Positions 1 through 6,586 are shown, numbered from the stretch's first letter. The stretch is DNA of 40,967 bases from Streptococcus sp. 121 (GCF_016458205.1 NZ_JAEMED010000015.1:1-40967), one strand, 5' to 3'. A program made the numbers and translations. Notes: a model not told the origin generated them from the sequence alone.

Positions 1-70
1 TAGATAGGTTAGGAGTGGAAGTTGTGTGAGCAATGTAGCGGACTAATACTAATAGCTCGAAGACTTATCC
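1..70 (+). rRNA. 23S ribosomal RNA, 3' end (partial)
   Basis: The first 70 bases match the conserved 3' terminus of streptococcal 23S rRNA, including the segment GCGGACTAATACTAATAGC and the closing ACTTATCC that pairs with the 5' end of the molecule. The rest lies upstream of the window. The exact 3' end is approximate by a few bases. About 243 bp of AT-rich spacer without a tRNA separates it from 5S rRNA. Confidence 0.9.
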
Positions 71-313
71 GAAGTCAAACTAAGTAACGGAAACGTTAAG
101 AATGACGAACTCAGATGCGAGTTGAGGAATATTTCGATTACACTTTGAATAGCTATTCAATTTTGAGTGTTCTTAACACTCACTCTACACGAACCTGTAG
201 AGAAGAAAATTTTAATATTTTTTTGGAAGATGGCAAGGAGTCAAGATGAGATAAATCTAAGGATTATCGAATCGCAGACGACACAGCCAGGGCCAAAAAA
301 ATGAAAAATTTAG

Positions 314-429
314 TTAAGTGACGATAGCCTAGGAGATACACCTGTTCCCATGCCGAACACAGCAGTTAAGCCCTAGAACGCCGGAAGTAGTTGGGGGTTG
401 CCCCCTGTGAGATATGGTAGTCGCTTAGC
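314..429 (+). rRNA. 5S ribosomal RNA
   Basis: A 116-nt 5S rRNA. The 5' TTAAGTGACGA and 3' GTCGCTTAGC arms pair to form helix I, and the internal CCCATGCCGAACACAG block is the conserved 5S loop B/C region. It sits between 23S and tRNA-Asn as in many streptococcal rrn operons. Ends are set from helix I and could be off by 1-2 nt. Confidence 0.95.
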
Positions 430-438
430 TTTTCTTTA

Positions 439-512
439 TCCGCCATAGCTCAGTTGGTAGTAGCGCATGACTGTTAATCATGATGTCGTAGGTTCGAGTC
501 CTACTGGCGGAG
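439..512 (+). tRNA. tRNA-Asn (GTT)
   Basis: Cloverleaf of 74 nt: acceptor arms TCCGCCA (439-445) and TGGCGGA (505-511) pair fully, with discriminator G512. The anticodon GTT at 473-475 gives Asn. The T arm contains GGTTCGAGTCC. The 3' CCA is not encoded. It lies 9 bp after 5S rRNA and is co-transcribed with the rRNA operon. Confidence 0.95.
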
Positions 513-516
513 TTCT

Positions 517-540
517 GACCCCTTATGGGGTCTTTTTTTG
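517..540 (+). terminator. rRNA operon terminator
   Basis: GACCCC (517-522) and GGGGTC (527-532) form a 6-bp GC-rich stem with a TTAT loop, followed directly by a run of seven T. It ends the rRNA/tRNA transcript. Confidence 0.85.
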
Positions 541-620
541 TCCGATTTTTTCATCGAATTTAAAAGCTTTAAAGATAGGTTTCATTTTCATATTTGTTTG
601 ACTTCGCAAGAGGTCTTTTT

Positions 621-649
621 TTGACTCTTGTTTTTCCTCCCTTTATAAT
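621..649 (+). promoter_or_regulatory. Promoter of the TcaA-like gene
   Basis: TTGACT (621-626) and TATAAT (644-649) are separated by 17 bp, a near-consensus sigma-A promoter. A weak terminator-like hairpin with a T run (600-622) abuts the -35 box, which would insulate the gene from rRNA read-through. Confidence 0.8.
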
Positions 650-696
650 AGTAGTAGTAACGAATTGGTTTCGAAATTGAGAATCGAGGTGAGCAT

Positions 697-2742
697 ATGA
701 CGCAAGGAAGTAACTCTAGATGGAATCGAAAAAAACAGGCTCAATTGACTGGCCTGGCTATAGTAGGATTGGCTTTGGGCACGGGAGCCTATGTTGTTCA
801 AGCTACAGGACCGGATGCGGCCATTCGTAGCTTCTCGCAAGCTGTTCAGGCGGAGGATTATGAGAAGGTAGCCAAGCTCCTGTCCACGCCAAGTAGTAAG
901 TGGACGAGCAAGGACGCTCAGGGCTTTGTGGGCTACCTTGAGGATAATGGTTTAAAAGTGGAAGACATTTTAGAGCAACTGAAGGATCAAAAGGCTGGAG
1001 CCAAGGTTTACCAAGATGCTGGGGGAAACAAGATTTTGGGTTTGGTTGAGGATAGTAAGACACTTTTCTTTTTTGATACTTACCGCGTGTCCTCTTACCC
1101 TGTTGCAGTACAGGTGACCTCTAATCTCGAGGCCCTAACGATAGACGGCCAGACCGTGCCTAAAAACCAAGCCACTGATTTAGGACGTGTTAAACTCACC
1201 AATCAACCCCTAGCCCTTTTAGCCTCAACAGAGTTTGGTCGGCTGGATACAAACCTTCTTTTGCCTTTTGATAAAGCAAAAAGCAACCAACTGGAGATGG
1301 ATTTGACGGCTGTGGAAAAAGAGCTGGTTGCCACACTACCGGGCCAGTCAAGCGATTATTTCCAGGTCAAACTCATGGTGAATGGTAAAAAGGTTGCGGA
1401 TGGATTGAGTAAAAAGTTGCTGTTGCTGGAGGAGCAAAAACTGGAGATTCATGCTTCCTTTTATTATATGGGGAAAGAATTTACTACTGAATCCAAAACG
1501 GTTGAAGTATCGGCAACCAGTGATCAGGTTGAGGTTGCCTTGGATTTGGGAGCTAGCGTCAAATCAGCCATGAAGGAAGCACAAGTTCAGGCTTCGGAAG
1601 AAGCTAAGGCTGCAGCAGCAGCCAGTGTATCTGCGTCCCAAAGTCGAGAAAGGGCAGCACAGGCATCTGCCTCCCAAAGCAAAGAAGCGGAAGCTCGGAA
1701 ATCTTCAAGCACTTCTAACTCCTCTAGTTCAAGCACCACTAGCAGCACTTCTTCAAGTAGTAGTGGGGAAGAAGAAACACAGACAAGCACCTCAAGCAGT
1801 GTAAAAGAAGGTGTGGTTTTAGACTCAATTCCAACCAACCTAATCGGGCGCTGGCAGACTGAGGATGGCTTCCTTGAACTCAATGCAGATGGAAGTGGTC
1901 AGATTCAGCTAAATGGACGTACTGCTCGCTTCCAGATTAGCCAACTGCAAGACCAAGGCCAAGGTGTCTATCAAATTCTTGAAGGGGATCAAGTATGGAA
2001 TGTTATTAGCCCCGAATCCTGGATGATTGATGGAGGTCAAGATGTCGCAATCGGACTCCGCTTGAAAGATGGACGCTTAGAGACCCTTCGTTGGGTTCAG
2101 GACCGAGGCCCGGTTAGTGACTTTAGTCAAATCACAGCTAGTCAACGTTACCAACGACAATCAAAAGAAGGAACTAGCGCCTCAAGTGGCGAAGCAAGTT
2201 CAAGCAGTGCTGTGACTGCTGAAAGTTCAGTCGAGCAAAGCACAAGCTCTACAAGTAGCAGTTCTGCAAGTCCGAGCACAGCAAGTAACCAGGAGGAGAG
2301 GGATACTTCTTCATCCTCTTACATTAGTTCAAGTAGTCAAGCGAGTGAGACTGAAACCAGCACAACAAGCAGCAACCAGGGCTCAAATCAAGAAGTTCAA
2401 TGGAGCAATCAGAAACACCAAGCCCTGCAGAGCTATCTAGATAGCCTGGATTCAGGAAACTATACCTGGGTCACCCCAAGTACTCTTGAAGCCACTGATT
2501 CCAAGAAGGTGGATTTAGTTTTTGAGGATGGCCAGACCTTGTCTGACCAGGATCAAATTCTAGATATTTTTGATTACAGAGCCAATGAGGGGGATAGCAC
2601 CTTCCGTTACTTCTTTATCAAAAAAGAAGATGGCAGTGTGCAAATCCTTCGCAGTCAGAACTTGCAAGGTCCCAACTATCAAGTTGAAGTCGTTTCAGAT
2701 AAACCTCTCACCCATTTATTCGAAGAATTGATCAAAAAATAG
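697..2742 (+). CDS. Ser-rich membrane-anchored extracellular protein, TcaA-like
   Basis: A 681-aa protein of unproven function. A positively charged N-terminus (SRWNRKK) is followed by one membrane segment at about residues 16-36, so most of the chain should lie outside the cell. The part after the membrane segment (PDAAIRSFSQAVQAEDY) resembles the repeated domains of TcaA-type proteins, but the cytoplasmic zinc ribbon usual in TcaA is absent. Two low-complexity Ser/Thr-rich linkers (about 310-370 and 495-570) separate three globular parts; the middle one (LIGRWQTEDG) looks like a small beta-barrel or lipocalin-like domain. The start is supported by GAGGTG 6 bp upstream and its own promoter. 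The gene is monocistronic. Serine-rich linkers suggest a wall-spanning stalk, which is inference. Confidence 0.75.
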   Translation: MTQGSNSRWNRKKQAQLTGLAIVGLALGTGAYVVQATGPDAAIRSFSQAVQAEDYEKVAKLLSTPSSKWTSKDAQGFVGYLEDNGLKVEDILEQLKDQKAGAKVYQDAGGNKILGLVEDSKTLFFFDTYRVSSYPVAVQVTSNLEALTIDGQTVPKNQATDLGRVKLTNQPLALLASTEFGRLDTNLLLPFDKAKSNQLEMDLTAVEKELVATLPGQSSDYFQVKLMVNGKKVADGLSKKLLLLEEQKLEIHASFYYMGKEFTTESKTVEVSATSDQVEVALDLGASVKSAMKEAQVQASEEAKAAAAASVSASQSRERAAQASASQSKEAEARKSSSTSNSSSSSTTSSTSSSSSGEEETQTSTSSSVKEGVVLDSIPTNLIGRWQTEDGFLELNADGSGQIQLNGRTARFQISQLQDQGQGVYQILEGDQVWNVISPESWMIDGGQDVAIGLRLKDGRLETLRWVQDRGPVSDFSQITASQRYQRQSKEGTSASSGEASSSSAVTAESSVEQSTSSTSSSSASPSTASNQEERDTSSSSYISSSSQASETETSTTSSNQGSNQEVQWSNQKHQALQSYLDSLDSGNYTWVTPSTLEATDSKKVDLVFEDGQTLSDQDQILDIFDYRANEGDSTFRYFFIKKEDGSVQILRSQNLQGPNYQVEVVSDKPLTHLFEELIKK

Positions 2743-2772
2743 GAAGATTTTCTTAAAATCAACTTAAAATAC

Positions 2773-2801
2773 TTGACTTTCGAGAAGCAAGTTTATATAA
2801 T
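2773..2801 (+). promoter_or_regulatory. Orphan promoter upstream of the LPNTAAVK protein
   Basis: TTGACT (2773-2778), 17 bp, TATAAT (2796-2801). It lies about 245 bp before the next start codon, and a second promoter of the same quality lies between. The transcript would begin near 2808 and cover a structured stretch (see the candidate RNA at 2808-2952). Confidence 0.65.
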
Positions 2802-2807
2802 CAATTT

Positions 2808-2952
2808 TGTTACAGATAAGTCGGAAATCCAGTAACGCCAAGGGATTTCAACCTCTGGTTTCGTTTTTGAAGACTATTGAGATTCCGAACCTTTGAAGTT
2901 AATCTAGTTTAGATTGTTCTTCGTAAAAAGTTCGAAAATTTTAGTTTTTTTT
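2808..2952 (+). ncRNA. Candidate small RNA or structured leader
   Basis: This noncoding stretch follows a near-consensus promoter. GAAATCC (2824-2830) pairs with GGATTTC (2843-2849). GTTAC (2809-2813) can pair with GTAAC (2832-2836) in that hairpin's loop, a pseudoknot-like arrangement. AATCTA/TAGATT forms a second hairpin near 2900-2915. The interval ends in a run of eight T (2945-2952), but no strong terminator stem precedes it. No RNA family is recognised. It could instead be a long 5' leader of the downstream gene. Confidence 0.35.
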
Positions 2953-2962
2953 AAGAAATTAC

Positions 2963-2991
2963 TTGACTTCTAAAATCTGTATGCTTATAAT
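2963..2991 (+). promoter_or_regulatory. Proximal promoter of the LPNTAAVK protein
   Basis: TTGACT (2963-2968), 17 bp, TATAAT (2986-2991). The predicted start near 2998 gives a short leader of about 50 nt with AAGGAG before the ATG at 3048. Confidence 0.8.
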
Positions 2992-3047
2992 ATAAATGTA
3001 AGGTGACTTGAGTAAGTTTACCTGCAAAAGAAAAAGGAGATGTTACT

Positions 3048-3566
3048 ATGAAAAAACTACTATATTCAACAGTTACTCTTGCAGCTTTGTTCGCTGTAGC
3101 TGCACCTGTTTTGGCAAACGAAACAATTGTTCCAGAAGTTAATAATACTGGTAAACAAATCGAAGCGATTCCATTTAAAGAAACACTTCCAATGCCAGAC
3201 AGTGCTCAAAATGTTGAAGCTACTGATGTTGAAACTTCAGGTCCAGCAATTGGTGAAGGCCGTGTAGTTGTTGAAAACGGTAAATACTATTGGGTTATCC
3301 AACGTGAAAATGGTTATGATAAAGTTGAATTGACACCTGATCAATATACTATCGTAAACGGTGAAGTTCGTCCTGATATCAAAGTCCCACTTTCAAAAGA
3401 AGCTGGTCCAGCAAACGCTGAAGAGTCTAAAAAAGAAGATTCTAAAGAAACAAAAGAATCTAAATCAACTGATGCTGCTGTAAAATCTGCAGTTGAAGCA
3501 GCTAAAAAAGATGCAGCTAAAAAAGACGGAGCTAAAAAACTTCCTAACACAGCTGCTGTGAAATAA
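3048..3566 (+). CDS. Secreted surface protein with C-terminal LPNTAAVK sorting signal
   Basis: A 172-aa protein. Residues 1-23 are a Sec signal peptide (MKKLLYS..., hydrophobic core, cleavage likely after VLA-N). The middle (about 65-110) is a small folded part with the motif GKYYWVIQRENGYDKVEL. Residues 120-164 are a Lys/Glu/Ala-rich spacer of wall-linker type. The chain ends LPNTAAVK with no hydrophobic segment or charged tail, unlike ordinary LPXTG proteins. It fits the LPKTxAVK-type signal known from streptococci, which is handled by a dedicated class B sortase. A class B sortase gene begins 104 bp downstream, so this is its probable substrate. SD AAGGAG and two upstream promoters support strong expression. 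The biological role is unknown. Confidence 0.85.
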   Translation: MKKLLYSTVTLAALFAVAAPVLANETIVPEVNNTGKQIEAIPFKETLPMPDSAQNVEATDVETSGPAIGEGRVVVENGKYYWVIQRENGYDKVELTPDQYTIVNGEVRPDIKVPLSKEAGPANAEESKKEDSKETKESKSTDAAVKSAVEAAKKDAAKKDGAKKLPNTAAVK

Positions 3567-3596
3567 GGCAGTCTAATTAATTAGATTAAGTCTAGT

Positions 3597-3648
3597 AAAA
3601 GCGAGAGGAAAGAGGGTCTATGATTCCACTTTTGAACTCTCGCTTTTC
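3597..3648 (+). terminator. Terminator between surface protein and sortase
   Basis: AAAAGCGAGAG (3597-3607) pairs perfectly over 11 bp with CTCTCGCTTTT (3637-3647) across a 29-nt loop, ending in a short T run. Read-through may still feed the sortase gene, because the TATAAT at 3652-3657 lies too close to the sortase SD to give a normal leader. Confidence 0.7.
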
Positions 3649-3669
3649 TTGTATAATTTGAGGTAGAAT

Positions 3670-4482
3670 ATGAAAACTGGAAAGAAACAATTTCGGTCGA
3701 TTGTGACGGGGTTCCTTTTGTTAGCGGGATTTTTCTTAGCTTTGGTGGGTTGTAGCACATCATCAAGCGAGCAAAATCAATCGACTTCTCAATCACAGGC
3801 CAAACAGGCATCCACCTATCAGCCGTCTGATGAGGAGAAGGCTTCTCTAAAAGAGCGTTTTGATCCTTTGGTGGCCACTAATCCTGATACAATTGGTTAT
3901 GTTTATGCACCGGGAACCATGTTAGATGAACCTGTTGTCCAAACTAACGATAACGAAACTTATTTAGATAAGACGTTTGATGGTGGACACGAACCTTACA
4001 TGGGGACCGTCTTTATGGATATGGATAACAAGAAGGACTTTAGCGACCGTCTAACTTGGTTGTTTGGTCATGCCCGTGGTAGTAAAGTTCCAGATAGTCG
4101 GATGTTTAACGATGTGAACCATTACAGCAACAAAGAATTTTTTGATGCGCATCCCTATGTGGTTGTGGAAACCCCTGAACGGAAGTTCTATTATGAGGCT
4201 GTAGCCATGATAATTGTTCCTGAAACAACGGCCTTTTATCGCACAGAGTTTGATTCTGATCAAGATTTTGTGGAGCAATTAAACAATGTTTACAATGAAG
4301 CTCAGATTAAAAAAACAGATGTAGAGATTAAAGCTGAAGATCGTTATTTGGTCTTGTCTACCTGCCGTGAAGAGGATGAAACGATTCGTGCCAACCTCTA
4401 TCTTCGCCAAATTCCTGACGATGAGATGGAAGACTTTCTTAAGGAGCATGGCGATCAATTGACTTATCAAGCTACTCGCTAA
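3670..4482 (+). CDS. Class B sortase with lipoprotein-type N-terminus
   Basis: A 270-aa transpeptidase expected to cut the LPxT-type signal of a surface protein and link it to peptidoglycan outside the membrane. Catalytic residues are visible: His134 in LFGHARGS, Cys232 in LSTCREED and Arg246 in ANLYLR, the triad of class B sortases (family signature SGYVYAP... / TLSTC). The N-terminus carries a hydrophobic segment ending in a lipobox-like LVGC with Cys28, so the enzyme may be a lipoprotein; sortases normally keep an uncleaved N-terminal anchor. A Ser/Gln-rich stretch (29-48) links it to the catalytic domain. Its neighbour just upstream ends in LPNTAAVK, which matches the substrate type of the streptococcal LPKTxAVK-specific class B sortases. 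SD GAGG lies 6 bp before ATG. Confidence 0.9.
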   Translation: MKTGKKQFRSIVTGFLLLAGFFLALVGCSTSSSEQNQSTSQSQAKQASTYQPSDEEKASLKERFDPLVATNPDTIGYVYAPGTMLDEPVVQTNDNETYLDKTFDGGHEPYMGTVFMDMDNKKDFSDRLTWLFGHARGSKVPDSRMFNDVNHYSNKEFFDAHPYVVVETPERKFYYEAVAMIIVPETTAFYRTEFDSDQDFVEQLNNVYNEAQIKKTDVEIKAEDRYLVLSTCREEDETIRANLYLRQIPDDEMEDFLKEHGDQLTYQATR

Positions 4483-4489
4483 TCTCATG

Positions 4490-4515
4490 AAGACCAGATT
4501 CAGTCTGGTCTTTTT
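4490..4515 (+). terminator. Terminator after the sortase gene
   Basis: AAGACCAGA (4490-4498) and TCTGGTCTT (4504-4512) form a 9-bp stem with a TTCAG loop and a T run. Confidence 0.85.
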
Positions 4516-4533
4516 CATATACTCATAGATGCC

Positions 4534-4551
4534 AACCGAGGCACTCTTTTT
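4534..4551 (+). repeat. 18-bp direct repeat, left copy flanking the three-gene module
   Basis: AACCGAGGCACTCTTTTT occurs here and at 6015-6032, on either side of the ART/SecB operon. The right copy is the 3' arm of an intact terminator. The core GAGGCACTCTTTTT occurs a third time at 6508-6522, before polC. Confidence 0.8.
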
Positions 4552-4562
4552 GAGGTTAGTCT

Positions 4563-4591
4563 TTGACAAGACAGGTGTTTAGGATTATAAT
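4563..4591 (+). promoter_or_regulatory. Consensus promoter of the ART/SecB operon
   Basis: TTGACA (4563-4568), exactly 17 bp, TATAAT (4586-4591): both hexamers are perfect. The transcript should start near 4598, leaving a leader of about 48 nt before the SD. Such strength implies a repressor or another control. Confidence 0.85.
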
Positions 4592-4645
4592 TGGTTTTAG
4601 CATACGTTGTGTACCGCAGGAAATTGAGGATAAAAGGAGATGCTG

Positions 4646-5236
4646 TTGAAGGGATATCATGGAACTACTCCTCAAAATGCACAAATGATTCTTCAAGCAA
4701 AAGAAATAAAAATAACCCCCTTTACCATTAAGTCTGATGTAGTAATACCTTCTGGACAACGTTTACCAAATGATTTAGGTCAAGGTTTGTATCTTTTTTT
4801 AGATGATGAACTATTAGGGTTTGATGGTAAAGAATGTGCAAAGAAGTATGCACATCGATGGAGAAATCAGGGAAATAAAATATCCCTTATCCAGTTTCAC
4901 TTTGATGAGACTGTTCTCAATATTTTAGATCTTAACAATCCTGAAAACTTAAGACGAATTGTAGAACTTCGTAGTAAGCTTTATCAGAGAATAGAACAGA
5001 GTTTGACGACCTTTCAACAGAATAAATCGTTAAAACGTGCGAATTTAGACGGTATATTCATTGAATTTCTTGTCCAGCATGCTCTGAGTGGACAACAAGT
5101 AGATGGGATTATTAAAGATACCTTTACACCTTTTTATAGTGAGAAACAGGCTTTATCTAATGTTCCAAATGGTCGAGAGCTTTGCTTGAGGAATGTAGAT
5201 GCAATCAATTGGGAAGCTACTAAGGAGGTCAAATAA
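4646..5236 (+). CDS. ADP-ribosyltransferase-like protein, probable toxin of a TAC-like module
   Basis: A 196-aa cytosolic protein if it starts at TTG 4646. The SD AAGGAG (4634-4639) directly touches the ATG at 4640 but sits 6 bp from this TTG, so TTG is preferred; starting at 4640 adds two residues. ART-fold signatures occur in order: YHGTT at the N-terminus (His5), LGQGLYLFLDD (Tyr49), then NGRELCLRN near the C-terminus (Glu178). These fit an H-Y-E arrangement of the PARP/DUF3990-like ART families, so NAD-dependent modification of a cellular target is inferred. There is no signal peptide. The stop overlaps the start of the next gene (TAATG), and a SecB-like gene follows, so the trio resembles toxin-antitoxin-chaperone operons. 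The target is unknown. Confidence 0.7.
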   Translation: MKGYHGTTPQNAQMILQAKEIKITPFTIKSDVVIPSGQRLPNDLGQGLYLFLDDELLGFDGKECAKKYAHRWRNQGNKISLIQFHFDETVLNILDLNNPENLRRIVELRSKLYQRIEQSLTTFQQNKSLKRANLDGIFIEFLVQHALSGQQVDGIIKDTFTPFYSEKQALSNVPNGRELCLRNVDAINWEATKEVK

Positions 5237-5502
5237 TGACATATAAGAATATCATTCTAGACGATTCAATTCTCGATATTGATTCATGGTTTCCCAAAGA
5301 AGCCATTGATGAAATGATTGAGATACTTAAGACTCAAGCAAAGAGTCCGATCGAAATTCAATCATTCAAAAATAGTCAATATATAATAGAATCTTTTGAC
5401 CCAAAAATTCAGCAGGAATCTAAACTTAAAAAGCCACAAGAATACTTAAGTGAACTGTCTACAGTTACTAATTATCAATCGTCTGAAAGGCAGGTTGCAT
5501 AG
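5236..5502 (+). CDS. Small acidic protein, candidate antitoxin
   Basis: An 88-aa protein I do not recognise by sequence. The N-terminal half (IILDDSILDIDSWFPKEAIDEMIEIL) should be helical. The C-terminal 30 residues are hydrophilic and probably disordered, ending SERQVA. It overlaps its upstream neighbour by one base (TAATG) with an excellent SD AAGGAGG, and its downstream neighbour by one base (TAGTG), so all three proteins should be made in fixed ratio. In known TAC operons the middle gene is the antitoxin, whose C-terminal tail (chaperone addiction region) is bound by the SecB-like chaperone. The position and tail fit that role, but no DNA-binding domain is apparent, so autoregulation is not supported. 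Confidence 0.55.
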   Translation: MTYKNIILDDSILDIDSWFPKEAIDEMIEILKTQAKSPIEIQSFKNSQYIIESFDPKIQQESKLKKPQEYLSELSTVTNYQSSERQVA

Positions 5503-5951
5503 TGGCGATTATAACTTTCGAAAATTATGTAGTTGATGAGTCTTTTTACAGGGTAAATGATGCATTTGAAAATATAGGGGAAAATTTGAGTATGCCTGTG
5601 GAGTTTTCAGCTGAAATTGGTGTTGAAAAAACTCAAGAAAAGGCCTATGTTATTATTAATATTGGTTTAGGTAAATTGGAAGAAGATACAAGAAAACAGA
5701 TTCCGTTCACCTGTAACGTTTCTGTAAGAGGAATCTATAGTTATCAGTCCGAGGATTTTGAAACAAATGCTGATTTAAAAGACGTTTTAGGGAAGAATGC
5801 TTTGGCGATTCTCTATCCCTATGTTCGGACTTATGTTTCTACATTGACTAATCTAGGAAATCAGTTTCCGGTGTATACATTACCAGTTATGAATTTTTCT
5901 GAAATACTTCAGAAAAATGATCTAATTACTTTTATTGGATTTGATGACTGA
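5502..5951 (+). CDS. SecB-like chaperone
   Basis: A 149-aa protein with a SecB-type fold by pattern: an antiparallel beta core (SMPVEFSAEIGVEK..., KAYVIINIGLGK, VRGIYSY), then the hallmark C-terminal helix ILYPYVRTYVSTLTNLGNQFPVYTLPVMNF, which in SecB reads like FPYxRExxxxLxxxxGxPPLxLPPxNF. Canonical SecB exports preproteins in Proteobacteria, and Firmicutes normally lack it. SecB-like genes beside small TA genes are the chaperones of TAC modules, where they fold and protect the antitoxin. It starts at GTG overlapping the preceding stop (TAGTG). A rho-independent terminator follows at 5999-6035. Confidence 0.75.
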   Translation: MAIITFENYVVDESFYRVNDAFENIGENLSMPVEFSAEIGVEKTQEKAYVIINIGLGKLEEDTRKQIPFTCNVSVRGIYSYQSEDFETNADLKDVLGKNALAILYPYVRTYVSTLTNLGNQFPVYTLPVMNFSEILQKNDLITFIGFDD

Positions 5952-5998
5952 AAATATAGGAAGTTGCGCTATAAAAATGGATTGTGTCGACAAACAAG

Positions 5999-6035
5999 GG
6001 AGTGCTATCGGTTTAACCGAGGCACTCTTTTTTGG
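5999..6035 (+). terminator. Terminator of the ART/SecB operon
   Basis: GGAGTGC (5999-6005) pairs with GCACTC (6022-6027), with an inner CGGT/ACCG extension, followed by TTTTTT. Its 3' arm is the right copy of the 18-bp direct repeat that also lies upstream of the operon. Confidence 0.8.
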
Positions 6036-6077
6036 TTTGGGTTGAATTTTGTCCTCGTCCCTTCTCTGTGTTAAAAT
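6019..6077 (+). repeat. 58-59-bp direct repeat, left copy (polC promoter duplicate)
   Basis: The segment from GAGGCACTC to GTTAAAAT is identical to 6508-6566, offset by 489 bp. Both copies carry the TTGTCC/TAAAAT promoter that serves polC. They directly flank a 431-bp element with inverted ends, so the repeat looks like a very long target duplication or an older tandem duplication split by insertion. Confidence 0.9.
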
Positions 6078-6508
6078 CCCGAGTTTATCACTTTAAAAAT
6101 GACAAAAGATAGCTAAACCCTTGGGGGACAAGGAATTCGGATGTTTTTTTCAATTGTTTTCGTGTAGTGTATGCATGCTTTTCGTAATTTTTTAGGTCGT
6201 TATCTTTTACAAAATCTTAAATCTCTTTAATTCCAAGCAGCTTATTTAACTTCTGTATATCCGAATTATCTTAAAATCTGTACTAATCATCTTGTAAAAG
6301 GATTGCCTTGACGTTATTCAGGGCTCGAATCATGCTTTCTTTACTATAATTGTTCAGTCTATTCTGCTCAGATTAAAGCTAGAATTCAATTTTATTTCAA
6401 CAAATAGACGCATACAACACAATTGAAAAAGTTAAAAGAGTTCCAAAAAATCCAGTCTTTTCAAGTGATTGGGTCGTGTTGCCTACGGTACAAAGTGATA
6501 AACTCGGG
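6078..6508. mobile_element. 431-bp MITE-like element with perfect 17-bp terminal inverted repeats
   Basis: The left end CCCGAGTTTATCACTTT (6078-6094) is the exact reverse complement of the right end AAAGTGATAAACTCGGG (6492-6508). The interior is AT-rich, and I find no convincing transposase fragment in six frames. It is either a non-autonomous element mobilised in trans or the decayed core of an insertion sequence. The family is not recognised. Confidence 0.75.
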
Positions 6509-6566
6509 AGGCACTCTTTTTTGGTTTGGGTTGAATTTTGTCCTCGTCCCTTCTCTGTGTTAAAAT
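6508..6566 (+). repeat. 58-59-bp direct repeat, right copy
   Basis: This is the second copy of 6019-6077. It contains the functional polC promoter and the third occurrence of the GAGGCACTCTTTTT core. Base G6508 is shared with the end of the inverted-repeat element. Confidence 0.9.
6538..6566 (+). promoter_or_regulatory. polC promoter
   Basis: TTGTCC (6538-6543), 17 bp, TAAAAT (6561-6566), giving a start near 6573 just before the SD CAGGAGG (6576-6582). A duplicate at 6049-6077 would transcribe into the MITE-like element. Confidence 0.6.
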
Positions 6567-6586
6567 AGAGGGATACAGGAGGATGC

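Noticed and set aside
3652..3657. TATAAT as the sortase promoter
   Set aside because: A start 7 bp downstream would fall after the SD at about 3660, and the -35 region is part of a terminator stem; the sortase is more likely expressed by read-through or another start.
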